Shown one piece after another: positions 36,514 to 43,839 of a stretch of 64,000 nt of DNA. A program made the translations under genes and the position numbers. Source of the DNA: Halioglobus japonicus (GTDB lineage Bacteria; Pseudomonadota; Gammaproteobacteria; Pseudomonadales; Halieaceae); the NCBI RefSeq assembly GCF_001983995.1, contig NZ_CP019450.1, positions 930,001-994,000 on the forward strand, in the 5' to 3' direction. How positions within the stretch are numbered: position 1 is the stretch's first letter; every line of letters starts with the position of its first letter. The notes below the pieces were generated by a model. The model saw only the letters and a list, made by a program, of their open reading frames with translations. It made no database searches and was not told where the DNA came from.

Positions 36514-37431
36514 ATGGCAAAGGTTAGAAACTGGACCCCCGATCGGCTGCCTTCCCTGGCGGGTAAGCGCTATCTCATCACCGGCGGCAATTCCGGCATC
36601 GGCCTGGAGGCCGCCAAAATAATGGCAGCTGCCGGAGCCGATATCGTGATCGCCTGTCGCAATCCTGACAAGGCGGAGGAGGCGGCGAGCGAAATCGCCG
36701 CTGCCGGCGCCGGCGCGGTGGACACCGTGGCACTGGATCTGTCATCGCAGGCTTCAGTGCGCGCTGCGGCGGATGAAATACGCTCGCGCTGGGATGCGCT
36801 GGACGGTCTGGTCAATAATGCGGGGATTATGCAAACCCCAGACACGCGGACCGAGGATGGGTTTGAATTGCAGCTGGGTACCAACCACCTGGGTCACTTC
36901 CTCTTGGCTGGCCTGCTGTTTGATCTGGTAGAGAAAGCCGCAGGCAGGATTACCGTGGTCAGCAGTATCGCGCACAAATTTGGTGAGATGCATTTCGATG
37001 ACCTGATGCTCGAGCAACGCTACGACGCAACCAAAGCCTACGGTCAGAGTAAGCTGGCTAATATGTTGTTCGCCCAGGAATTGGCGCGCAAGCTTGCGGC
37101 CGCGGGTAGCTCGGTGATGGCCAACGCCTGTCACCCCGGTTATTCGGCAACTAACCTACAGAGCACCGGGCCGGAAGGTTTTCTGGTCGGGCTTTATGGT
37201 GTGCTAAACAAAGTCTGGGCCCAGTCAGCCTACAAAGGCGCCATTCCGACTGTGCTGGCGGTGGCTGGCGAGGAGGCCGAGAACGGCGGTTACTATGGCC
37301 CCGTGAAGCTTATGGACTCCATTGGGCCCGTGGGCACTGCGCGCATCGCAGGGCGCGGTCGTGATGAACAGTCTGCCGCTGAGCTCTGGCAGCGCAGTGA
37401 AGCGCTGACTGACATGAGTTGGACGCTGTAG
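36514..37431 (+). CDS. short-chain dehydrogenase/reductase (retinol dehydrogenase/WW-oxidoreductase-like)
   Basis: The 305-residue SDR has the nucleotide-binding TGGNSGIGLEAAKI, ...NNAGIM..., the NHLGHF segment and the catalytic ...SSIAHKFG...YGQSKLAN (Ser, Tyr, Lys) pattern. The sequence is closest to the long SDRs related to retinol dehydrogenases. ATG 36514 has GGAG at proper spacing. The stop overlaps by one base the GTG of the MBL gene, so the two are translationally coupled. Probably repressed by the divergent TetR protein through the 36461-36481 palindrome. Confidence 0.9.
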   Translation: MAKVRNWTPDRLPSLAGKRYLITGGNSGIGLEAAKIMAAAGADIVIACRNPDKAEEAASEIAAAGAGAVDTVALDLSSQASVRAAADEIRSRWDALDGLVNNAGIMQTPDTRTEDGFELQLGTNHLGHFLLAGLLFDLVEKAAGRITVVSSIAHKFGEMHFDDLMLEQRYDATKAYGQSKLANMLFAQELARKLAAAGSSVMANACHPGYSATNLQSTGPEGFLVGLYGVLNKVWAQSAYKGAIPTVLAVAGEEAENGGYYGPVKLMDSIGPVGTARIAGRGRDEQSAAELWQRSEALTDMSWTL

Positions 37432-38531
37432 TGCGCGCCATCAGGTTAATGCTGCTGGTCGTGGCTGTGATTGCAATGGCTGCCCAGGCGACGCTGGAAA
37501 GCAACGCTCCCAGGGCGGATGGAAAATTTGAGAACGAGGCTGGTCCGAGAGAGATGGCAATGTGGGAAATTATTAAAGCGCGGTTTACAACAGAACAAAT
37601 TGATAAGCGGCCCAAGACGGAGGTACCGCTGCAGCGACTGCATCGCGCCGACCTCGAGGCTGCGTACGGGCCGATGCTGTATCGATTGGGCCACTCTTCG
37701 GTACTGATTAAGCTCGGCGATCAGTATGTGCTCACTGACCCGGTGTTCAGTAAGCGTGCATCGCCGGTGCAGTGGGCTGGCCCGCGCCGGTTCCACCCAG
37801 TGCCGATCGACTTCCAAGAGCTGCCGCGCATTCACGCCGTGGTCATCAGTCACGACCACTACGACCATCTCGACAAGGGATCGGTGAAGCGCCTTGCGGC
37901 TCAGGTGGAAAATTTCGTAGTGCCGGTGGGCGTGGGCGCCCATCTGCGACGTTGGGGCATCGACGCTACGCGCATCCACGAGCTGAACTGGTGGCAGAGC
38001 CTCGAGCTGGAAGGACTGACTCTGACAGCAACGCCTGCCCAGCATTTCTCGGGTCGGGGCTTGACCGATGGCAACAAGACGCTGTGGGCGAGTTGGGTGA
38101 TTGAAGGTGCGAGCGCGAAGCTGTTCTTCAGTGGCGACACGGGCTACTTCGACGGCTTCCGTGAAATCGGCGAGCGGCTCGGCCCCTTTGATATCACGAT
38201 GATCGAAACCGGCGCCTATAACAAACTGTGGGCCAGCGTACATATGCTGCCGGAGCAGGGCTTACAGGCGCACCTCGATCTGCGCGGCAAGGCTATGTTG
38301 CCCATTCACAACAGTACTTTCGACCTCGCGTTTCATCCCTGGTATGAACCAATGGAACGGGCGACGGCGTTGGGGGAGGAGCACAATGTGAACGTGCTGA
38401 CCCCGGTGATTGGTGCGCCTGTGTCGGTGCTAGAGCCATCCCCCGGACACGCCTGGTGGCGAACAGTAGCGACACAAACCGAAACTGCCTCAATTGAATC
38501 TGTAAATATGGGCGCAGAACCCGCCGGATAG
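37431..38531 (+). CDS. MBL-fold metallo-hydrolase (NAPE-PLD/UlaG-like), exported
   Basis: The 366-residue protein starts with a hydrophobic signal/anchor (LMLLVVAVIAMAAQA). The metallo-beta-lactamase fold carries HDHYDH after VVIS, ...HFSGRG..., ...LFFSGDTGYFDGF... and a late His in ...LPIHNSTFDLAFHPW.... The layout is that of the Lactamase_B_2 group, which includes N-acyl-phosphatidylethanolamine phospholipase D and UlaG. The start is GTG 37431, sharing its first base with the SDR stop. It ends 90 bases before the RiPP-like operon on the same strand and might be co-transcribed, though nothing links it functionally. Confidence 0.82.
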   Translation: MRAIRLMLLVVAVIAMAAQATLESNAPRADGKFENEAGPREMAMWEIIKARFTTEQIDKRPKTEVPLQRLHRADLEAAYGPMLYRLGHSSVLIKLGDQYVLTDPVFSKRASPVQWAGPRRFHPVPIDFQELPRIHAVVISHDHYDHLDKGSVKRLAAQVENFVVPVGVGAHLRRWGIDATRIHELNWWQSLELEGLTLTATPAQHFSGRGLTDGNKTLWASWVIEGASAKLFFSGDTGYFDGFREIGERLGPFDITMIETGAYNKLWASVHMLPEQGLQAHLDLRGKAMLPIHNSTFDLAFHPWYEPMERATALGEEHNVNVLTPVIGAPVSVLEPSPGHAWWRTVATQTETASIESVNMGAEPAG

Positions 38532-38621
38532 CTTGCGTCACACGCTCCCTTGCACTAGCTTGTGGGTAGCTCTTTACGAGTGCCCACAAAAAAGAACAAG
38601 CATAGGGAGTGAGGGGACAGC
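38532..38621 (+). promoter_or_regulatory. leader region of the RiPP-like operon
   Basis: The 90 bases hold TTGCAC at 38550-38555 with weak -10-like sequence 17 to 18 bases later, an imperfect inverted repeat at 38562-38587 (GTGGGTAGCTC / GAGTGCCCAC), and an A-rich tract. A strong purine-rich site (AGGGAGTGAGGGGA) then precedes the TTG start at 38622. The promoter assignment is tentative; the ribosome site is clear. Confidence 0.35.
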
Positions 38622-38807
38622 TTGAGCACCGATTTGAAGTCCTACCTGGTGGCCGTGGCCACCCAGCCAGACCTGTACAGTGAATTTGTCCTGGACCCGC
38701 GCGGCGCCGCCGAGCGGGCCGGGCTGTCCGCCGATGACGTGGCAATACTACTGAGCCGCGACCAGAATCTGATTTACACCAGCCTGCGGGGTGAACCTAC
38801 CCCGTGA
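38622..38807 (+). CDS. LigA-like small helical protein, candidate borosin precursor or leader domain
   Basis: A 61-residue protein read from TTG at 38622, directly behind GAGGGGACAG. It resembles the small alpha-helical LigA-type domain (PF07746-like) that serves as the binding domain of split-borosin precursors such as Shewanella SonA: ...LKSYLVAVATQPDLYSEFVLD..., ...AERAGLSADDVAILLSRDQN.... About 10 residues follow the helical part (TSLRGEPTP end), so any core peptide would be short. Its last bases overlap the GTG start of the methyltransferase, a hallmark of precursor-enzyme coupling. Two roles are possible: it is itself the methylated substrate, or it is a free-standing leader/partner while the repeat protein at 41862 supplies the cores. 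Confidence 0.72.
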   Translation: MSTDLKSYLVAVATQPDLYSEFVLDPRGAAERAGLSADDVAILLSRDQNLIYTSLRGEPTP

Positions 38808-39601
38808 CTGACATTAATAACGAACAGCTCATTGTGGTCGGCACGGGCATTCGTGCGACTGGCCAACTCACGATTGAGACCATTGCCTGGATTCGAGCTG
38901 CAGATAAAGTGCTGTATATCACCGCTGACCCGGTGGCGGAGGAAGTGATTCGCTCCCTCAATCCGGACGGCGCAGAGTCGTTGATGGATCTTTATGGCTC
39001 GGACAAACTGCGGCTGGATACCTACGCGGATATCGTCGAGCGCACTATGAACTATCTGCGCCAGGGCCTGCGCGTCTGTATGGCAGTCTACGGCCATCCA
39101 GGTGTCTTGGCCATGTCAACGCATGAGGCCGTGCGCAAGGCCCGGGCGGAAGGCTACAGTGCAAAAATGCTGCCGGCAGTGTCCGCAGCCGATTGTCTGT
39201 ATGCCGACCTGGGTGTGGATGAATTCGGGGGCTGTATATCCTACGAGGCCACCGACTTTCTGCTGAATCTGCGCGCCATTGATCCGGCCTGTCACCTGAT
39301 TTTGTGGCAGATCGGCGGCGTGGGTGTGCTCACCTACGAGACGCACCATTATCCGCTGGTCGGGTTGGAGCGCCTGACCCAGAAGCTGATGGCCTATTAC
39401 GGCCCCAATCACCCGGTGACGCTCTATGAAGCGCCGCAGTTTGCCGGCGTGGACCCTATCATCGGCACAGGCCCCCTGTGCCAGCTACCCCATAGTTCGC
39501 CCACGCCCAACGCCACCATGTACATCCCCCCGCTGGCCAAACCCCAGCCGGATACGCAGGTGCAATGGGAACTGGGCATGCAGACCCAGGTAACGGCATG
39601 A
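38804..39601 (+). CDS. borosin-type peptide backbone alpha-N-methyltransferase (TP-methylase fold)
   Basis: This 265-residue SAM-dependent enzyme has the tetrapyrrole-methylase fold, but its wording follows the catalytic domain of borosin enzymes (fungal OphMA, bacterial SonM): VVGTGIRATGQLTIETIAWI, ADKVLYITADP, YGHPGV, YSAKMLPAVSAADCLYADLG, YEATDFLL and HLILWQIGGVGV. Tyr64, Arg70 and Tyr74 have the same spacing as the catalytic Tyr66, Arg72 and Tyr76 of OphMA. Unlike OphMA it has no C-terminal core fused to it, so it must act in trans (split borosin). It would methylate backbone amides of a precursor peptide iteratively. GTG start overlaps the upstream small gene; the stop overlaps the S9 peptidase start (ATGA). 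Confidence 0.9.
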   Translation: MTDINNEQLIVVGTGIRATGQLTIETIAWIRAADKVLYITADPVAEEVIRSLNPDGAESLMDLYGSDKLRLDTYADIVERTMNYLRQGLRVCMAVYGHPGVLAMSTHEAVRKARAEGYSAKMLPAVSAADCLYADLGVDEFGGCISYEATDFLLNLRAIDPACHLILWQIGGVGVLTYETHHYPLVGLERLTQKLMAYYGPNHPVTLYEAPQFAGVDPIIGTGPLCQLPHSSPTPNATMYIPPLAKPQPDTQVQWELGMQTQVTA

Positions 39602-41804
39602 GCAAACACTTGACCGTTGATCGTATCTACGACCAACCCAACCTCAGCGGCTACGCCATCGACGATATTAGCTGGAGCCCGGACGGGTCGTTGCTCACTT
39701 ATCTCCGTGAAGCTGATAGCGGTACCGAACTGGTAGGCTATGATCCGGCTGCTGACACGCACCGGGTGCTCTTCGACTACTGCCGGCTGGAAGCACCGGG
39801 TGTCTGCATACACGCGGACCAGGCCGCGGCCCATAATGCCCGCAGCGAGGGCTGGCACCGCCGGGTGCAGGCGGCGGGCTATCAATCCTATACCTGGTTC
39901 CCCGACGGTGAACGAATTCTTGTCGTGGAAGCCGGTGCAGCACCTTGTGTTCTGCACCTGGCGTCTGATCTGCTCGTGCCCGTTAGCCGGGCCGGCGCCA
40001 GTATTCGAGACACCTGCGTCTCTCCGGATGGCCGTTACGTCAGTTACTGCTTGGGTTGGGACCTGTATATGAGGGACCTGGCCACTGGCTGGGAGATTCC
40101 GCTGACCACCGGCAGCAGTGAGCGATATCGTTCAGCGACGCCAGACACCATGGGCGATGTGCTTTCAGGCATGGGCCACTGGTGGTCGCCGGATGCCAGT
40201 CAGATTGCCATTCTGGAAACCGACGAAAGCGGTGTGCCAATGTTCTGGTATGCCGACCTCATGTCCTCTGATGGACAGAATCGCCCGGAGCGTTTCCCGC
40301 AGCCCGGTGACAATATTCCGCTGATGGCCCTGAAAGTACTGGGCCCTGAAGGGTATCGTTATATTAACACCCGGGCCTGGGCGGGTGACTACCTGGCGCG
40401 TGTTATGTGGCTGCCTGACTCGCGCCATCTCGCCCTGCAGATGTTAAGCCGGGACCACAAACGCCTCGACCTTGTGATTGCCGACAGTCTGACCGGGGTG
40501 ACCTGGACTATTCTCACGGAGACCGATCCCTACTGGGTGAATGTAGCCGATGACCTGCGCTTCTTCTCTGATTCCAGACGTTTCCTGTGGTCATCTGAGC
40601 GCGACAGCTATCGCTATCTGTACCTGTACGATATTGACGGCAATGAGCTACTTCAGCTCACCGACGGGCCTGAGGCCAGTGTTGCTGTCAATCAGCTGGA
40701 TGAGGCCGGCAGCGCTGTTTATTACGTGGTGTGGCCTGACCCCTACACCGAAGCGCAGGTGAAGCGGGTGCGTTTCGCCGAGAAAAAAGGCAGCTACCGC
40801 GTGCTGGGTGCCGAACAGCTTACCGCCGCGGGGGAATCGCATTTCGGACATATCTCGCCGGATTTTCGCTTCTTTGCCGATATCAATTCCACCGCAGTGC
40901 GCCCGCCCCGGCTCGACTTGCGTGACATTGAGGGCAAGGCGCTGGCTGTGGTTGAAGCCAATGCCTGCGAGGCACTGGCCGACTATGGCTTGCGCGAGTT
41001 CGAATTTTTCAGCCTGCCCGCCGCGCAATTGGGCATCCCCTCCGACGATATGCCGCTGCAGGCGAAATTGCTGGAGCCGGCGAACATTGAAAAGGGCAAG
41101 CAATACCCTGTCATTGTGTATATCTACGGTGGCCCGCTGCCCGGTGGCTTTGGCCTGGCGCGCAACGTCATGAACTATTGGCGCCCGGTGCCCGAGTTGT
41201 GGCTGCAGATGATGGCGCAGAATGGCTATGGCGTGTTTTCACTTGATAATCGTGGCTCTAACGCAGCCCCCGCGGGCACGACTGGGAAACGCCGATTTAT
41301 CAGCAGTTGGGTCATGTGGAGCTGCAAGACCAGCTGGTAGGCGTGGATTACCTCAAAAGCCTGCCCTGGGTAGACCCCGATCGGATCGGCATTATCGGTG
41401 GCAGTTTCGGCGGCTTTATGACGCTGAATGCGATGCTGCGCACGGAAGGTGCATACAGTACGGGTGCCGTTTATGCCCCGGTGACAGACTGGCGCGAATA
41501 CGATTGTGTGTACACGGAACGCTATATGAACCTTCCTGCCTGCAACGAGTCGGGCTACACCGAAACCGCGATTCCCCAGTATGGTGATCGGTTGGACGGC
41601 GATTTATTGCTAATGCATGGTGCGGCCGACCCGAATGTGCATCTGCAGCACTCAATACAACTGGTTAATCAATTGATTCAGGACGGCAAGCGTTTCCAGA
41701 TGATGCTTTATCCGAAGCAGGAGCATATGTCGTTCTTTGGTATGGGCCAGAGCCCGGCCCGACTGTGGACGCGCATCACTGACTTTTTTGAAGAGAAGCT
41801 GTAG
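39598..41804 (+). pseudogene. S9-family prolyl oligopeptidase/DPP-IV-like peptidase, one frameshift
   Basis: The first frame (from ATG 39598) encodes the beta-propeller half (...IDDISWSPDGSLLTYLRE..., ...HWWSPDASQIAILE...) and the start of the alpha/beta-hydrolase domain up to GVFSLDNRGSN. The second frame carries HDWETPIYQQLGHVELQDQ, then the nucleophile motif GGSFGG, the Asp in HGAADPNVHLQ and the His in YPKQEHMS, so the full Ser-Asp-His triad exists. Adding one C to the CCCCC run at 41267-41271 joins the frames into 735 residues, the usual DPP-IV family length. S9 enzymes cut after proline; in fungal borosin clusters an S9 enzyme (OphP) releases and cyclises the core. The gene overlaps the methyltransferase gene. 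Confidence 0.87.
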
Positions 41805-41861
41805 CCCGGCGGGCGGGTGTGGCAGCTGATAATTAATCGTTAACCCTTCGAGGTTCTGAAA

Positions 41862-42707
41862 ATGGCACAGAAGAAATCAACAAAGAAAGAAGATACAAGC
41901 CCTATGGATCCGTTCCGCGAGGCCTATGACGCGTACCTGGAGTCGGTGCGTGAGCAGGCCCGCAAATCACTGAAGGTGTATCTGGACGCCACCCAGAAAG
42001 CCTGGAAAGAAACCGATACCAGTGAATTGACCGACGTTGACCTGGCTGTGATAGCCCAGCAATCGATGCTGGTCGCTTCAGGTGGTGCCATGCAGCCGGG
42101 CGCCCCGGGTGTCCCCGCCAGCCCATTTATGGCCTCGCCCGCGAGTCCGTTCATGGCCTCGCCTGCCAGTCCATTCATGGCGTCTCCGGCAAGTCCGTTC
42201 ATGGCCTCGCCTGCCAGTCCATTTATGGCGTCTCCGGCAAGTCCGTTCATGGCGTCGCCCGCGAGCCCATTCATGGCGTCTCCGGCAAGTCCGTTCATGG
42301 CGTCGCCCGCGAGCCCATTCATGGCGTCTCCGGCAAGTCCGTTTATGGCGTCGCCCGCGAGTCCGTTCATGGCGTCTCCGGCCAGCCCGTTTATGGCGTC
42401 GCCCGCGAGCCCGTTCATGGCGTCTCCGGCAAGTCCGTTTATGGCGTCGCCCGCGAGTCCGTTTATGGCGTCTCCGGCTAGTCCATTTATGGCATCGCCT
42501 GCGAGCCCGTTCATGGCGTCTCCGGCTAGTCCATTTATGGCATCGCCTGCGAGTCCGTTCATGGCGTCTCCGGCAAGTCCGTTTATGGCGTCGCCCGCGA
42601 GTCCGTTTATGGCGTCTCCGGCTAGTCCATTTATGGCATCGCCTGCGAGCCCGTTCATGGCATCTCCGGCCAGTCCGTTTATGGCGTCGGCTGACGGCAG
42701 CCCCTGA
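41862..42707 (+). CDS. octapeptide-repeat protein, candidate multi-core RiPP precursor
   Basis: A 281-residue protein in two parts. Residues 1-85 are a charged, probably helical leader (Lys-rich start, ...DPFREAYDAYLESVREQARK..., ...WKETDTSELTDVDLAVIAQQ...) without signal peptide or cysteine. From residue 86, ASPFMASP is repeated without amino-acid change 23 times, plus a 24th ASPFMAS unit before the tail ADGSP. The repeats contain a proline every 3 and 5 residues, well suited to post-proline cleavage by the S9 enzyme encoded just upstream. I know no described family with this repeat. It lies 57 bases after the peptidase and 17 bases before the SagB-like gene. Precursor function is inference; a structural low-complexity protein is the alternative. 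Confidence 0.85.
   Translation: MAQKKSTKKEDTSPMDPFREAYDAYLESVREQARKSLKVYLDATQKAWKETDTSELTDVDLAVIAQQSMLVASGGAMQPGAPGVPASPFMASPASPFMASPASPFMASPASPFMASPASPFMASPASPFMASPASPFMASPASPFMASPASPFMASPASPFMASPASPFMASPASPFMASPASPFMASPASPFMASPASPFMASPASPFMASPASPFMASPASPFMASPASPFMASPASPFMASPASPFMASPASPFMASPASPFMASPASPFMASADGSP
42117..42692 (+). repeat. 24 tandem 24-bp units with a 48-bp higher-order period
   Basis: Each 24-base unit encodes Ala-Ser-Pro-Phe-Met-Ala-Ser-Pro. Units differ only at synonymous positions (Ala GCC/GCG/GCA/GCT, Ser AGC/AGT, Pro CCG/CCA/CCC, Phe TTT/TTC). From unit 2 to unit 23 the last two codons alternate strictly between TCG CCC/CCT and TCT CCG, revealing a 48-base duplication unit. 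Units 6-7 equal units 8-9, and units 14-17 recur almost exactly as units 20-23. The array is stop-free in other frames, which creates several long false ORFs. There are no spacers, so this is not a CRISPR. Confidence 0.97.
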
Positions 42708-42724
42708 CCCTGGAGTCCTGATCG

Positions 42725-43839
42725 GTGGTACGTATTCGCAGGGCCAGATCCCTGGTAGTGACTTTTGCCGGGCAAGCCCAGTGGTGCGCAACTTTATGTA
42801 TCAGCAGCCCATGCCGGTAGACGGCTTCACGCTGGAGTTGCTGTCTCGCACCGACGATTGGCAGTTGCCGCAGGGTCTGCATGCGCTATATCCGGCCACG
42901 CCCCCGGCAACCGTTGATGCCTATCTACATGGTATGACAGAGCACGGCCTGCTGGTAATGGAGCACACCGAGGCCGCGCAACTGGACATGGAATATGAGG
43001 CTGCCTGGGCCTGGGATACGACGGCGGGTCTGTACCATTTCGGTATTCAGGATCCACCGTGGCTCGACCAGGATCAATCCGCCCAGTGGATGCATCATAT
43101 CGCCGCCACCCAGCCAGCAATTCCCCAGTTCACCAGTAATGAAGGCCTCGAGCATGTTGCGCCGATGGCCCTGCCTGAAGTCGAAGGCGGCCTGCTCGCG
43201 ACAATGAAGGCGCGGCGCAGTGTGCGCACTTTCCTCCCAGAGCCGGTCACTGCCAATGCACTGCGAGATTGTCTCTATGCAGGCATGGGCGTGACGGGAT
43301 TTCTGGATACCCAGATTCCCGGTGAAGATCCGCATCTACCGCTGACGATGACGCCTTCGGGTGGGGCTCGCAATCCCTACGAGGCCTACGTGTATGTGCG
43401 CAATGTCGAAGGGCTGCAGCCCGGTATTTACCACTACAGTGCGCTTGATCACTCGCTGGGGCTGGTCGCGCCGCATCTGGCGGTGGATACCACGGCGCTA
43501 TTCGCCCAGCAGGATTGGACGGAGACCGCAGCGTTCGCCATTTTACTCGTCGCAAATTTCGAGCGCAGCAGTTGGAAGTACCCCCATCCCAATGCGTATC
43601 GCGTTGTGCTGATGGAGGCCGGGCATATCGCCCAGAATATGTTGCTGGCTGCCACCGAACTCGGGCTCGATGCCGCGCCCACCGGGGCGGTATCCGACAG
43701 TGTTGCGCGGCAGTTGCTGGGTTTGAACAGGGTTCGCCAGGCGCTGGTATATGCGGTGTTTGTCGGCCATGGCGACCCGCAGGCGTTTGAGCGCACCCAG
43801 TTTACGCCCTTCGAACCGCGGGGCGTTGAGTCGGTCTAG
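42725..43839 (+). pseudogene. SagB/ThcOx-type flavin dehydrogenase, one frameshift near the start
   Basis: GTG at 42725, nine bases after GGAG, opens VVRIRRARSLVVTFAGQA, a typical SagB N-terminal strand. The frame must then shift, by adding one C to the CCC at 42777-42779, to continue VVRNFMYQQPMPVDGFTLELL. The rest is a nitroreductase-fold dehydrogenase: ARRSVRTFLPEPVTANALRD, PSGGARNPYEAYVYVRN, GIYHYSALDHSLGLV and AYRVVLMEAGHIAQNMLLAA, all SagB-type FMN-binding motifs. Repaired length is 371 residues. SagB enzymes oxidise azolines to azoles in RiPP pathways, yet no YcaO cyclodehydratase is encoded here, so the reaction is open. Convergent overlap of 4 bases with the TPR gene. Confidence 0.82.

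Noticed and set aside
38562..38587. Transcription terminator before the RiPP-like operon
   Set aside because: The inverted repeat is imperfect and is followed by A residues, not T, on the plus strand, so it is noted only as part of the leader region.
38804..39601. Cobalamin or sirohaem methyltransferase
   Set aside because: The fold is shared, but the motifs and spacing of Tyr64/Arg70/Tyr74 follow the borosin enzymes, and no tetrapyrrole genes are nearby.
42117..42692. CRISPR array
   Set aside because: Units are contiguous 24-mers without spacers, lie inside a coding frame and have no cas genes nearby.
42082..42780. Extended N-terminal part of the dehydrogenase reading through the repeat in a second plus frame
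   Set aside because: The Arg/Trp/Leu-rich translation is the out-of-frame reading of the octapeptide array. The true N-terminus is recovered from GTG 42725 plus a one-base correction.
41924..42791. Long open frames on the minus strand (283 and 237 codons) across the octapeptide repeat
   Set aside because: A 24-base repeat without stops in several frames opens false ORFs on both strands. Only the plus-strand frame with the start at 41862 keeps an invariant peptide while codons vary silently, and only it has a leader and proper neighbours.
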